From Engraulis encrasicolus (Eukaryota; Chordata; Actinopteri; Clupeiformes; Engraulidae), in contig NC_085873.1 in NCBI RefSeq assembly GCF_034702125.1, forward strand, positions 54,468,938 through 54,532,937: DNA of 64,000 bases. The letters run 5' to 3'. The position numbers and the translations under genes are program-made. How positions within the stretch are numbered: position 1 is the stretch's first letter; each line of letters begins with the position of its first letter. Positions 45,960 through 57,525 of this stretch are shown here, piece after piece. The notes under the pieces were generated by a model. The model did no database searches, had not been told where the DNA came from, and saw only the letters and a program-made list of their open reading frames with translations.

Positions 45960-46620
45960 CTACTACCATAATCTGGCTACTATGGTCGTGTTACATCTTA
46001 ATCTGACTACTCTGGTCTTGTTAATCAAAGCTATGGCTTCTAGGGGTGGTACGGTTCACAAAATTCACGGTTTTCGGTTTTCTACCGTTCTTTTTTTTTA
46101 GCTCATGATAAATGGTGTACTGGGAATATTAAACAATATTTATATAACTGCAGTTATAAAGTGATGATGCGCAAGTTGAATTTGACATTTTTCTGGGCAG
46201 TACATGAATTGCGGTTTGCGACGGATTGCACGGTTCGGTTCGGTATGTATGTGAATTGTACGGTTTCGGTTTTCGGTGCGGTTTGTGCCATCCCTAATGG
46301 CTTCATCCCACTCCTTTTCAGTTACACATGATGATGGTACTTGTATCTATTTAATTGGCTGCTTATTGTTCTTGTGTTACATCTGAAATAAAAATGAATC
46401 AATCAATCAATCAATCTGGCTACTATGGTCGTGTTACATCTTAATCTGACTACTCTGGTCGAGTTACGTTAATCTGGCTACTCTGGTCTTGTTAATCAAA
46501 GCTATGGCTTCATCCCACTCCTTTTCAGTTACACATGATGATGGTACTTGTATTTATTTAATTGGCTGCTTTTTGTTCTTGTGTTACATCTGAAATAAAA
46601 ATGAATCAATCAATCAATCT
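45960..46620. repeat. ~210-bp tandem duplication, one unit carrying a MITE
   Basis: Two units share CTATGGTCGTGTTACATC, TTGTTAATCAAAGCTATGGC, TTCATCCCACTCCTTTTCAG and an (AATC)n run. The first is split by the MITE at 46,041-46,296. The second (from about 46,420) is uninterrupted at the same base. Confidence 0.92.
46041..46296. mobile_element. hAT-type MITE, 256 bp, perfect 8-bp TSD
   Basis: Ends TAGGGGTGGTACGGTTC and GGTTTGTGCCATCCCTA are inverted, with ATGGCTTC on both sides (46,033-46,040; 46,297-46,304). The empty paralogous site near 46,503 carries a single ATGGCTTC. Confidence 0.95.
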
Positions 46621-46760
46621 GGCTACCCTGGCTGTGTAACACCCTCTTAATCTGGCTACTCTGGTCGTGTTACATTAATCTGGCTACTCTGGTCGTGTTA
46701 CATTAATCTGGCTACTCTGGTCGTGTTACATTAATCTGGCTACTCTGGCCGTGTTACATC
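46621..46760. repeat. 28-bp minisatellite
   Basis: About four units of AATCTGGCTACTCTGGTCGT plus GTTACATT. The same words occur singly in the preceding duplication. Confidence 0.93.
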
Positions 46761-47155
46761 TTCTTACCTGCTTTGTCTCCTCTGACATGTAAAATCTGAT
46801 TTTTAACAGATGTTCGTGTGTGGTGGGCCCCATGTACTTTCGCAGGTTAAATGTCACTTGGTGGACCTGAGACAGCGATCTCAGAGTAGAGTAAGTAAAT
46901 CAGACAGACTCAGATAAGCCGGATCAGCAGTGCTTGTCTGGAGATTCTCATCGCGGTGGTGAATGGCTGCAGGGCTCTGGAAGATCAGACTTTGATTTAT
47001 CAGCTGAACAGGACACCCACACCCCCTGGGTTTGTTTGTTTGTGTGACTCAATAGACTGATGTGTGCATGTGAGTGTGTACATCTGACTCGGTAGACTGA
47101 GGTGTCTGCACCCCCTGCACCACTTCCAATGGAGATGATATATTTAGAAGGGGGT
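46761..47155. other. Unannotated non-coding stretch
   Basis: Nothing recognised. Confidence 0.5.
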
Positions 47156-47159
47156 GTGG

Positions 47160-47598
47160 CGTGGGGATGTGGATGTGGGGATGTGCGGTTGTGGATGTGG
47201 GGAATTGGGGTGGGGATGTGGGGAAGTGGGGATGTGGGGAATTGGGGTGAGGATGTGGGGAATTGGGGTGGGGATGTGGGAACTGGGGATGTGGGGAATT
47301 GGGGTGGGTATGTGGATGTGGGAAATTGGGGTGAGGATGTGGTAAATTGGGGTGAGGATGTGGGGTGGGGATGTAGATGTGGGGAATTGGGGAATTGGGG
47401 TGGGGATGTGGGGAATTGAGGTGAGGATGTGGGGAATTGGGGTGGGGAGGTGGGGAGGGGAATTGGGGTGAGGATGTGGGGAATTGGGGTGGGGATGTGG
47501 GGAATTGGGGTGGGTATGTGGGGAATTGGGGTGGGGATGTGGGGAATTGGGGAATTGGGGTGGGGATGTGGGGAATTGGGGTGGGGATGTGGGGCAGA
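47160..47598. repeat. G-rich 22-24-bp minisatellite
   Basis: Repeats of GGGGATGTGGGGAATTGGGG with variants. Every unit has three to four runs of three or four G on the + strand, enough for G-quadruplex formation. The array stops exactly where LINE-derived sequence begins. Confidence 0.95.
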
Positions 47599-47610
47599 CC
47601 TGTGAGTTGA

Positions 47611-48866
47611 GGAGATTTTCAGGCATAGAAATACCTGTGCCGAAGAAATCATCACCATCATGCTTCAATGACTACCGTCCTGTAGCACTGACGCCCATAA
47701 TCATGAAGTGCTTCGAACGGCTAGTCCTGTCACACATCAAAGCCACCCTACCCCCCACCCTAGACCCCTACCAGTTCGCATACCGAGCCAAGCGATCCAC
47801 GGAGGATGCAATTTGCTCTGCCCTCCATCCAGCCCTCACCCACTTGGACAATAAAGACTCATATGTGAGAATGCTGTTCATTGACTTCAGTTCAGCATTC
47901 AATACCATAATACCACAACAACTCATCAGAAAACTGGACAAACTAGGTTTCAGCACCTCCCTCTGCAACTGGCTGCTGGACTTCCTGATGCAAAGACCAC
48001 AAGCAGTACGGGTAGGGAACAACACCTCGAGCACCCTGACCCTGAGCACGGGGGCTCCGCAAGGTTGTGTTCTCAGCCCCCTGCTGTTCACGCTGCTGAC
48101 ACACGACTGCACAACGACCCACAGCACTAACCATCTAGTGAAGTTTGCGGATGATACAACACTGGTGGGCCTCATCACCAAGGGCGATGAGACTCACTAC
48201 AGAGAAGAAGTAGACCTGCTGGCCAGATGGTGCAAAGACAACAACCTCCTGCTGAATGTCAACAAGACCAAGGAGATTGTTGTCAACTTCCAAAGGGTCC
48301 AAAAACAACTGCCACCACTGACCATCGACGGCGATGCTGTGGAGAGAGTGAGCAGCACCAAGTTCCTTGGAGTGCACATCAGCGACGACCTCTCTTGGAC
48401 CACCAACACTACATCACTGGCGAAGAAGGCCCATCAGCGTCTCTACTTCCTGCGCAAACTAAAGAAGGCAAGTGCTACACCCTCCATCATGACAACATTC
48501 TACAGAGGAACCATAGAGAGCGTCGTGTCCAACTGCATCACAGTGTGGGGAGGAAGCTGCACGGAGAAAAACAGGAAGACACTCCAGCGTGTTGTGAACA
48601 CAGCGAAGAAGATCATTGGAGTACCACTCCCCTCCCTGCAGGACATTTACACCACACGCCTCACCCGGAAAGCACTGATGATCATCAAAGACACAAGCCA
48701 CCCTGCACACAAACTGTTCAGCCTCCTGCCCTCTGGAAAGAGGTACAGGCGCCTCCGTTCCCGTACCACCCGGCTGGCGAGCAGCACAATGCACCAAGCG
48801 ATCAAGATGCTGAACACTCAACCCACTCTCCCTCCACTGTCAGCCTCTAGCCAGCAAGGCCACTGA
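47611..48866 (+). CDS. Reverse transcriptase of the 5'-truncated LINE (partial)
   Basis: The frame runs without a stop from the LINE junction to TGA at 48,864-48,866, about 418 codons. In order it shows the finger motif NDYRPVALT, the palm block [13 protein letters not shown] with its aspartate, [16 protein letters not shown], the catalytic FADD box (48,144-48,155), [26 protein letters not shown], and the C-terminal [11 protein letters not shown] and [10 protein letters not shown] region. This is the RT of a jockey-group LINE, closest in appearance to fish Rex1/L2 types. It copies LINE RNA at nicked DNA in the nucleus. The open frame continues upstream into the G-rich minisatellite by chance, so the ATG at 47,484 is not a genuine start. 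Without the endonuclease domain it cannot retrotranspose alone. An intact frame suggests a fairly recent insertion. Confidence 0.9.
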
Positions 48867-49016
48867 CAACCCCCCCCCCCCCCCACTGTCAGCCTCTAGC
48901 CAGCAAGGCCACTGACAACCCCCCCCCCATCCCCCACCACCATATCTGCGACTGAACATTCCACCTGCACTACTATACTTGTGACTGAACTTTCAACCTG
49001 CACTAACTCAAAACAT

Positions 49017-49344
<328 letters not shown>

Positions 49345-49725
49345 TGCTGCTGGTGTACTTGACAGACCTTTTTATATTTATTTTCTTCAAAATGCTACTA
49401 TTACCATGTCAGAACGCTATAAAGGACTTTTTTTTTTTTTTTTTTTTAGGAAAAGCACAAAACACAACAAATACCTCTTAATGTATGTCCTCTACAAGTC
49501 TTCTGTTGTCCAGTCTTGCACTTTAAATGTCTGTATGAGCACTGTCTATGTCCATACTGTCTTAAGTCCATGTATAAGTACTGTCTATGTCTATACTGTC
49601 TATATCCTTACCTTAATTAGTCTATGTCTGTATGGGAAAGCAAGAAATGTAATTTCAAATTCTTTGTATGACCAGTGCATGTAAAGAAATTGACAATAAA
49701 ACCTACTTGACTTGACTTGACTTAA

Positions 49726-50236
49726 GATTCATTTATTTTTGGCTTCCACTAAGAGATCTGAATATCCGCTGGTGATACATAAGTAGATTTGGATTCCTGC
49801 CTCTAATGCATCCATTTATGTGAGCTTCACACACGCACGGACACAAGCACGCACACACACACAGGCATGCATACACACACACACAGACAGTCTGACGTAT
49901 TTTCCCATACTTTGATTGTGATATATTTCTACACTGGACCACCATTGCTGATAACACAAATGTTTTCCAGATTTGGTGTCATGAAAGCAACCGGATCAAT
50001 AAGTAATTCAAAAACATGGGCCCAAGTCCTGCAGTGTATGAGCCAAAACAAACAACCGCTGCTCTCGTCCATTTCATACACATGGTGTTTCCTTTCCAAT
50101 GTCGTCCCCAATCCTCAAGCAAGCACTGCTGGCAAAAAAACATTGTAAAGTATTTTTAAGCATTTTGTCATGGCTGAAATCCCTGTCAAAGGAAAACAGG
50201 GATTGTGTTGTGCTGTGCTACAAAAAACAGCTTTGG
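49726..50236. other. Unannotated non-coding stretch
   Basis: Contains a short CA/CG-rich run (49,830-49,890). No exon or element recognised. Confidence 0.5.
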
Positions 50237-50360
50237 GGTGCATTTCTCAAAAGCGTAGTTGTTAGGCAGTTAGCAACGTCTATAGTTGCAGATGGGAAAT
50301 TGCATTGAAACCAACAAAGTAGCTAAAGTAGTTAGCTACTACGGTTTGGAGAAACGCACC
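50237..50360. mobile_element. Palindromic MITE (GGTGCATTTCTC ends)
   Basis: GGTGCATTTCTCAAAAGCGTA on the left (first 20 bases diagnostic) and GGTTTGGAGAAACGCACC on the right are inverted. GTAGTTG...TTAGCAAC words inside link it to the copies at 415, 5,931 and 42,888. Confidence 0.78.
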
Positions 50361-50634
50361 TCTGGCTCATAACCCTGTTAGATTAAAGATGTTGATGTCA
50401 ACAACATCCCGGATTTATGGGCAGAGTGAAAGCCTAAGAGCCGTTTTCTGGAAGGGCCTTTAGTGAATGATTGCCCAGTGAGCATGGGATGAGCGGGGTG
50501 CATTTCCAAGGAGGATGGACACGCCATCTCAGGAGTAAATATAGCTCAGGCTTCCCTAATTGTCAAGCTGTTAGTAGTTTTCCTTTGTCTGTGTTGCGCA
50601 TGCTTTTGGGGTTTTAGTTTTGTAGATTTACATC

Positions 50635-50720
50635 ACATCACATTACATTACATTACATTGCATTTGGCAGACACTTTATAACCAAAGCGACTTTCAAAAG
50701 AGGACATAATCATAGCCAAC
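50635..50720 (-). mobile_element. LINE/SINE tail fragment, (ACATT)n plus conserved end
   Basis: ACATCACATTACATTACATT followed by GCATTTGGCAGACACTTTAT and CCAAAGCGACTTTCAA is a widespread teleost repeat end with a pentanucleotide tail, here on the minus strand. The family is not named. Confidence 0.6.
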
Positions 50721-50877
50721 ATCACAAGCAAATGCAAAGTAAATATACAGAACAACAAGTGCAGTTGCGGGTTTTTTTTTTTACTAGATTTACCTCTAGT
50801 CCTCCAAGCCTCCCTGAGTGACTTTAAATAACATCTAATCTAATGTTTCATGTTAGTGTCCCTCTAATAGTATCCCC

Positions 50878-50880
<3 letters not shown>

Positions 50881-50955
<75 letters not shown>

Positions 50956-51031
50956 TCCCTCTCTCTCTCTCTCCCCTCTCCCTCTCTCTCTCTCCCTATC
51001 TCCCTCTCTCCCCTCTCTCTCTATCTCTCTC

Positions 51032-51118
<87 letters not shown>
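50881..51118. repeat. (CT)n microsatellite, ~238 bp, upstream of the adam12 exon acceptor
   Basis: CT repeat with CCCTCT and CTATCT interruptions, ending 17 bases before the splice acceptor at 51,134-51,135. On the + strand it extends the polypyrimidine tract of that acceptor to an unusual length. Confidence 0.98.
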
Positions 51119-51119
<1 letters not shown>

Positions 51120-51135
51120 TCTCTTCCATATTCAG

Positions 51136-51201
51136 CACAGGAGAGATGCCCAGAGCACCACCAAGTATGTGGAGCTGATAATTGTAGCTGACAACCGCGA
51201 G
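51136..51201 (+). CDS. adam12: adam12 exon: convertase site and start of metalloprotease domain
   Basis: This 66-bp exon lies between acceptor TTCCATATTCAG and donor GTGAGA. It encodes 22 residues in phase 0 at both ends: HRRDAQST then TKYVELIIVADNRE. TKYVEL with VADNRE is the first beta strand of the ADAM metalloprotease domain, and VADNRE in particular is the ADAM12 form (ADAM9, 15, 19 and 33 differ here). HRR just before it fits the furin-type RxxR cleavage site that frees the prodomain; the first R would come from the preceding exon. ADAM12 is a membrane-bound or secreted disintegrin-metalloprotease of muscle, bone and placenta. The exon is bracketed by long (CT)n and (CA)n arrays. It could belong to a pseudogene, but both splice sites and the frame are clean. 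Confidence 0.82.
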
Positions 51202-51251
51202 GTGAGACGCTGGGAGGATGAACTCTGCTGCTGCCCTCTGCCAAGCTACTC

Positions 51252-51490
<239 letters not shown>

Positions 51491-51608
51491 CACCACTCTA
51501 CTCTTGCTATGCCCTCTGCCTGCTCTGCCACTCTAACCCCCGCACCCCCTCCCAGACACGCCCCCCAGTGTCTCTTATTTGCTGCGGAAATGCTGCTTAT
51601 AGCACAAC

Positions 51609-51755
51609 CACTGATTACACACGAGTGCAACCAAAGATAGACTCCCAGTCAATACACTCGATTATAGTATACACGAGTACAACCAAAGATAGCTCTCCAG
51701 TCAATACGCTTGATTACACACCAGAGCAACCAGAGATAGCTCCCCAGTCGATCCC
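51609..51755. repeat. ~54-bp tandem repeat, three units
   Basis: GATTACACACGAGTGCAACC plus AAAGATAGACTCCCAGTCAATAC-type units, three diverged copies. The remaining intron sequence (51,487-52,069) was read for the two expected ADAM12 exons; none was found. Confidence 0.85.
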
Positions 51756-52077
51756 CTTTCCTGTGCCCCCTCAGCCCTCAGCCTGAGTCCCACATGGAGA
51801 TGAGGATGCAGGATATGGTGCTGGCCCCCACCGCCTCTCATTACCGCACTGGACTTTGAAGTTGAATAAGCTTCAAGTTGAAATAATTTGTTTTGAAAGA
51901 TGATGCAATGCGATAACAAGCTATCATTGTTTTGTTTGGGGAAATGGTTATCAAGTGTATGTGGTTAAATTCCCAAGTTGCATTTTTGGACCGTCAATTT
52001 GGGAAGGATATGAAAGCATGAGAGGAGACAGGAAATGTGGTGCAGAAAGATGAGGCGAAGTTAGGAAATGACCCAAT

Positions 52078-52273
52078 CAGTGTTGCCAGATGTGTCTGAT
52101 CATTTCAAGCCCAAACAGTGCTCAAAAACGGCCGGGAGGCGCTAAATCCCTGCCCAATTTGCAGTAGGCCTAAATTAATTGATTTTTATGCCCATAAATT
52201 AGCATAAAAACCACCTCAAATGCCATTTTGGCCCGCAGACGGCCATACCAAACCGCCCAATCAGGCAACACTG
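52078..52273. mobile_element. hAT-type MITE, 196 bp, 8-bp TSD with one change
   Basis: Ends CAGTGTTGCCAGATGTGTC and AATCAGGCAACACTG are inverted. The flanks are GACCCAAT (52,070-52,077) and GACTCAAT (52,274-52,281). Related to 9,409-9,627. It lies inside the adam12 intron. Confidence 0.9.
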
Positions 52274-52281
52274 GACTCAAT

Positions 52282-52816
52282 CAGGATTCGAACATACTGT
52301 ATATAATACAGTGTAAGGTATACGTACATGAGGGTAGCCAGGCCACGCCCTCCTAGTCAGGCCAAGACCAATGCAAATATCGTTTCTGATCTCCCGAAAA
52401 ATCGGGAACTCCATCCACTTTGTCGGACACCAGTCAACCAGTAGCAAACTGAGGGAGGCTGGTCAACCATGCTGTTTGGGAAACACCAAGTCTCAAAGAG
52501 GTTTGAAAGTCGATGGTAATCAGGCCAACATGAGGGTGTAACACGACAGGGTGTTACAGTCCCCCAATACCCCCAGTTACATTTTGAGTGAAGCAAAATT
52601 TACGCAAGACCTTGTGTCACAGGAGTATGACAGAGGCTACAAAGAGAATGTCAGGAACGACGTTGATTGGTTGCTCCTCCATGGTTTGTGTTATCTTACT
52701 TTTGGCCCATCCAGTACTGCACCAGACTGATGTAACTATCCACCGCTGAAAAAAAAAGCTATAGCAAGCAAGTGTTGTGATATTTCTGTTTTTTGTTTTT
52801 ATTTTTCTACTTCCAG
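52282..52816. other. Intron sequence before the second adam12 exon
   Basis: No repeat end recognised. The last 40 bases form a T-rich tract (TTTTTGTTTTTATTTTTC) leading to the acceptor CTACTTCCAG. Confidence 0.5.
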
Positions 52817-52889
52817 CCAGGGCACCACCATCGGCATGGCACCCATCATGAGCATGTGCACAGCTGAGCAGTCAGGTGGCATCGTCATG
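52817..52889 (+). CDS. adam12: adam12 exon: central metalloprotease segment
   Basis: A 73-bp exon between acceptor TTTCTACTTCCAG and donor GTGAGT. The first base completes a codon begun in the previous exon. It then reads QGTTIGMAPIMSMC followed by TAEQSGGIVM. This is the segment just before the zinc-binding helix, and by recall it is nearly identical to vertebrate ADAM12 (QGTTIGMAPIMSMCTA, QSGGIVM), whereas ADAM8, 9, 15, 19 and 33 differ at several of these residues. The next exon should begin with DHSDNP and carry HELGH. It was not seen in the remaining 11 kb, so the following intron is long or the exon lies in or beyond the gap. The phase does not match the end of the 51,136 exon, so at least one exon must lie between them in a functional gene. 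Confidence 0.88.
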
Positions 52890-53308
52890 GTGAGTGGAAT
52901 CTTGGCAGTCCAAGCTGCTTCCATGGAGACGAGACAGGCATGATGGAGCTGTGCTTGACGTTCCCCGTCTGGGACTGAGAGATGGGGATCAAATATAAAA
53001 GCTGCACTGCCAGCCTAGATCCAAGATGAGATGTTTAACTGATTCAGCATCTTCACAGTTTAACCAAGATTAGTCACAAAGAATTACATTATCATGTGAA
53101 ATCCACATTTACATAATCGTTTCTGTACAGCATGCCTGTGGTCTGTGTTTGCATGTGTATCTGTTTCAGAGAAATCAAGAGAGAGAGAGAGATATGTGTT
53201 TCAGAGAGAAGGGTATGGGGGGGGGGTTAAGTGCCCAATAGTTTTAGTATCCACACAGGATAGTGTTATCTATAGAAACAAACTTGGACGACATTTTTAC
53301 TCTGCAGC
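52890..53308. other. Intron sequence after the second adam12 exon
   Basis: Contains GAGATGTTTAACTGATTCAGCATCTTCACA (first 20 bases diagnostic), which recurs diverged near 53,441, on the other side of the 21-bp array. No ORF or further exon. Confidence 0.5.
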
Positions 53309-53424
53309 ACAAATCACTCTGTCCCCTCTGCAAATCACTCTGTCCCCTCTGCAAATCACTCTGTCCCCTCTGCAAATCACTCTGTCCCCTCTGCAAATCA
53401 CTCTGTCCCCTCTGCAACTCACTC
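53309..53424. repeat. 21-bp minisatellite, five to six units
   Basis: CAAATCACTCTGTCCCCTCTG repeated (first 20 bases of the unit diagnostic). The unit length is a multiple of three, so all frames stay open. Confidence 0.96.
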
Positions 53425-53793
53425 TGTTGTAGACGTATTGTAAGATGTTTAACTCATTCAGCATCTTCACATAAAGTAGTACACTTTTTATAAATTGTAT
53501 ATATTTATTTATAATTTTATTTTATATGTCCAGTGTACTGGAAAGTATGCTTTTTAATAACAGGAATCAATCATTGAAGTTTGGACCTGTTGTATCCATT
53601 CACTCCCATTGGCAGACTGCAGTAGGAGTGCCTATAGCTCTTGGAAGACCTTGGAAGGCCACCAAGATGTGTTTTTCACATCGACTCAAATCTCCACCAC
53701 AAATCTATCCAACCCCTTTGATGCCTAAATGGATTTGCTGAATACTTGTGTCAGCGATGCTCAATGTCCACACTACACTACACAATGTCCACT

Positions 53794-53885
53794 ACTCTAC
53801 TCTACTCTACTCTATACTACTCTACTCTACTCTACTCTACTCTTATCTACTCTACTCTACTCTACACTACTCTACTCTACTCTGT
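53794..53885. repeat. (CTACT)n pentanucleotide array
   Basis: About 18 pentamers with a few changes. Same motif as the LINE tails at 27,010 and 41,107. Confidence 0.95.
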
Positions 53886-53913
53886 AGATGGGGAAAACAC
53901 TTCTCTACACTAA

Positions 53914-54606
53914 AGGCGGATTCATACTTAGCGTTACTGGCGCTAACCTCATTCATACCTCCCTCGCGACGATGGCGTGCGCTCAAAATGACGTCACACG
54001 CCCCTCCGCAAGCTGCCGCGGCGCGAGGTCGTGCACCCCACATTTTTTGTAACTTGCCGTGCGCCACCAGCGACTATGCAGGTAGGCAGACAAAGCAGGA
54101 GTTGCGAAGAGAGGCTACAGCTACTGTAGGCTACTACAGAATGGACCCTGCATCATTTTGAGGATAATAAAATGTCCTAGAGAGTTATTTTATCTTCTCC
54201 CTTAAATGTTGTTCAGTGAAACAATTGTTTACTTTGTTCAGAAGCACGTTGTGTTTGGCGATCTATTTATAAATTCTGCAGCCAGAACAATGCTCTCACA
54301 TGGTCTTGGAATGATCTGGCAATGTAGGCTACAACAAAAATCTATGTTTCAATGTGGTAAGTCACAAGTCAGACGTTCAGTAGCCCTACAGTAGCCGTGT
54401 TTGGCTTTCTATTTTATACATCTGTAGAACTCAAGCTGCGTGTTGCGACAGATGCTGCCGTTTCTCTCAAGAACAGCAGAGGACACACTTCCGAAAGTGC
54501 AAGCAAAAGCCTGTAAATGGCGCTTTTGACTATGAATGGTCTGCCACATTTTAATGGTTCTCGCGCCAAATGCGCCAAAGTGCGCACGTTAAGTATGCAG
54601 AGCCCT
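53914..54606. mobile_element. PIF/Harbinger-type non-autonomous element, TAA site
   Basis: Ends AGGCGGATTCATACTTAGCG and CGTTAAGTATGCAGAGCCCT are inverted repeats, flanked by TAA (53,911-53,913; 54,607-54,609). Three-base TWA targets and GCATACTTAACG-type ends fit PIF/Harbinger. The 693-bp interior is CpG-rich at the left and holds no transposase. Confidence 0.82.
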
Positions 54607-54609
54607 TAA

Positions 54610-55004
54610 GACAATTACTGCACTGAGTGACTCAGTACAGCTGTACTGCCGTACAAAGACAAAGTGCAGGACAGTCAGAGTGCAGAACATATAGCTGTGT
54701 GGCCACACAACTTGTGATCGCCCGTCTTACTCAATGGATTCTTGACACTGGCTTTTCTCTGGACACACATGTGTGTGCGCACACTGTGGGCTGTCGGATT
54801 TTCAATTAACCATTATTTAGCCAGGATTGACCCATAGAGACCGAGTCCAGGGTCAAAATGACAGACAGACAAGCAAACTGGCAGGGTGTACAAGCGTTCT
54901 TCTCCTCCAAAGTTCACGAGATGTTTGATGTTTGCTGTGCACGAGCTGCTCTCTACTCTGATGAGTTGCATGCTGCATGATGTGTCAGCGGAGCGCAGGA
55001 GTGA
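54610..55004. other. Unannotated non-coding stretch
   Basis: Nothing recognised. Confidence 0.5.
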
Positions 55005-55730
55005 GAGACTGAGATCAGAGCGATGTGGAAATAGGCGTGTTCACAGCTGAGATCAGAGCGATGTGGAAATAGGCGTGTTCACAGCTGAGATCAGAGCGAT
55101 GTGGAAATAGGCGTGTTCACAGCTGAGATCAGAGCGATGTGGAAATAGGCGTGTTCACAGCTGAGATCAGAGCGATGTGATTTGGAAATAGGCGTGTTCA
55201 CAGCTGAGATCAGAGTGATGTGGAAATAGGCGTGTTCACAGCTGAGATCAGAGCGATGTGGAAATAGGCGTGTTCACAGCTGAGATCAGAGCGATGTGGA
55301 AATAGGCGTGTTCACAGCTGAGATCAGAGCGATGTGGAAATAGGCGTGTTCACAGCTGAGATCAGAGCGATGTGGAAATAGGCGTGTTCACAGCTGGGAT
55401 CAGAGCGATGTGATTTGGAAATTGGCGTGTTCACAGCTGAGATCAGAGCGATGTGGAAATAGGCGTGTTCACAGCTGAGATCAGAGCGATGTGATTTGGA
55501 AATAGGCGTGTTCACAGCTGAGATCAGAGCGATGTGGAAATAGGCGTGTTCACAGCTGAGATCAGAGCGATGTGATTTGGAAATTGGTGTGTTCACAGCT
55601 GAGATCAGAGCGATGTGATTTGGAAATTGGTGTGTTCACAGCTGAGATCAGAGCGATGTGATTTGGAAATTGGCGTGTTCACAGCTGAGATCAAAGCGAT
55701 GTGATTTGGAAATTGGCATGTTCACAGTTG
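55005..55730. repeat. 38/44-bp minisatellite, ~18 units
   Basis: Unit CAGCTGAGATCAGAGCGATG plus TGGAAATAGGCGTGTTCA (38 bp). A 44-bp variant adds ATTTGG-type bases (GATGTGATTTGGAAAT) and becomes the dominant form toward the right, where GGC also turns to GGT. The gradient suggests expansion at the left. Confidence 0.96.
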
Positions 55731-55804
55731 CGTCTGTCTCCTCTCTAAGCCACATGAGGTGACCACAACGTTCAAGTGCACCCTGAGGTGACCACATCGT
55801 TCAA

Positions 55805-56000
55805 GTGCACCCTGCCTGTCTGTCTTCCTGCCTGTCTGCCTGCCTTACAGTTCACCCTGTGGGAGCTGCACCCTGCCTGACTACCTGTCTGTCTGTCTGC
55901 CTACCTGTCTGCCTGCCTGTCTGCCTGCCTGCCTGTCTGCCTGTCTGCCTGCCTGCCTGTCTGCCTACCTGTCTGCCTGCCTGCCTGCCTGCCTGCCTGT

Positions 56001-56033
<33 letters not shown>

Positions 56034-56148
56034 TGCCTGCCTGTCTGCCTGCCTGTCTGCCTGCCTGCCTGTCTGCCTGCCTGCCTGTCTGCCTGTCTGC
56101 CTGCCTACCTGCTTGTCTGTCTGCCTGTCTGCCTGTCTGCCTGCCTGT

Positions 56149-56199
<51 letters not shown>

Positions 56200-56200
56200 A
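55805..56200. repeat. (CTGC/CTGT)n tetranucleotide array
   Basis: CTGCCTGTCTGC repeats between two related flank words (CAGTTCAYCCYGTGGGAGCTG at 55,848 and 56,201). Frames of 118-191 codons are artefacts. Confidence 0.97.
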
Positions 56201-56689
56201 CAGTTCATCCCGTGGGAGCTGTATCATTTAAATAATACACAGCCATTGCCAGAGTCACCCCATTCTCGTGTTCAGTGTGCGTGCAGTCTCAGGCAAACAC
56301 ACTGTTCTTTTTGCACAAATGCACAGAAATGCACCATGCACACACACCAACAAAATACAAAATGTAAAATGCACACATAGCCTTCATAACCTGCATAATT
56401 CACCTGTTTCAGTATTCAGAACCCTCTTGAAGTGCCTGAAAACTTCATCTTGATTTTCGTGACAGCTGCTGAGCTCTCTCTCTCTCTCTCTCTTGTCTCT
56501 CGCATTTTTTGTCTCAAGACCACTTTTCCCACTTTATCTTAGTCTTTTTGCATTTTATGAGGCCATTCTGTCTTGAAATACCCCTTACTGTACTGTATAG
56601 GTGTGTAGGTGTGTAGGTTTTGTGGCTGTATGTCCACACATCTTTTCCAGTATTTCCTTGAAGATCATGTTTGAGATTGACTTAAGTGA

Positions 56690-57000
56690 AAGCGTGAAAA
56701 GTGAAAGCCCATTGGGAAACTCCAACTCCCATTGTCATTGTGACACAGCACTCCACAGCACACAAGTGAACACTGCACACAACGAAATTGCATGTATGCC
56801 TCACCCGTGCAAGGGGGCAGCCCTCAGTGGCGCCCCATGGGGAGCAGTGCGGTGGGACGGTACCATGCTCAGGGTACCTCAGTCATGGAGGAGGATGGGG
56901 GAGAGCACTGGTTGATTACTCACCCCACCAACCTGGCGGGTCAGGAGTCGAACCGGCAACCTCTGGGATTCAAGTCTGACGCCCTAACCGCTCACCCAGG
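56690..57000 (-). mobile_element. tRNA-derived SINE, full length
   Basis: Minus-strand copy with GGTTCGACTCC-type B box (complement near 56,945) and tRNA head at the right edge (complement of CTAACCGCTCACCC). GTGAAA is repeated at its 3' edge. No long target duplication is visible. Confidence 0.88.
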
Positions 57001-57371
57001 ACATACTGTACTGTATCACACACACACATGCACACACGCACGCACGTGCGAGAGAGGCGGTGCTGGAAAGCAGCGTGGATCAGCCCTGACTTTACTACAT
57101 CATTTATTCTCACTTGGCAATTACAGATGTGGTGTAAATCCAGTTTGTATATTTCTCCAGTGGGGTTTTTTGGCTTGTTTGTGGCAATGCATTATGGATT
57201 ATCTACCGCATGAGTAACACAGAATTGCTGTTCCATTTAAGAAAAAAAAAAAGTGTATTAGTGGGTGTTAGTTGGGGCCTAATCTTTGAAAAGCGTAACT
57301 AAATGGATTACACTACAGTGCACACAACACACTCAGAAAATTAGCTTATTTATTTTGAAATGGAATGGATG

Positions 57372-57375
<4 letters not shown>

Positions 57376-57459
<84 letters not shown>

Positions 57460-57478
57460 GCGTGTGCGTGTGCGTGGG
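57376..57478. repeat. (GT)n microsatellite
   Basis: Perfect GT for about 78 bp, then GTGTGC units. It lies 47 bases before an assembly gap. Confidence 0.98.
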
Positions 57479-57525
57479 TGTGCTTGTGCTTGTGTGTCTC
57501 TGTGTGTGTACCACATAACCATATT

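Noticed and set aside
47102..47668. ORFs rich in Gly/Trp or Pro/His/Ser on both strands at 47.1-47.7 kb
   Set aside because: They follow the G-rich minisatellite; only the part after about 47,610 on the + strand is LINE protein.
47144..48850. Second long + strand frame (48,227-48,850) and minus-strand frames over the LINE
   Set aside because: Shadows of the reverse-transcriptase frame; they lack the RT motifs.
55805..56380. 191-codon Cys/Leu/Pro frame and 118-codon Arg/Gln/Ala frame
   Set aside because: Encoded by the CTGC/CTGT tetranucleotide array.
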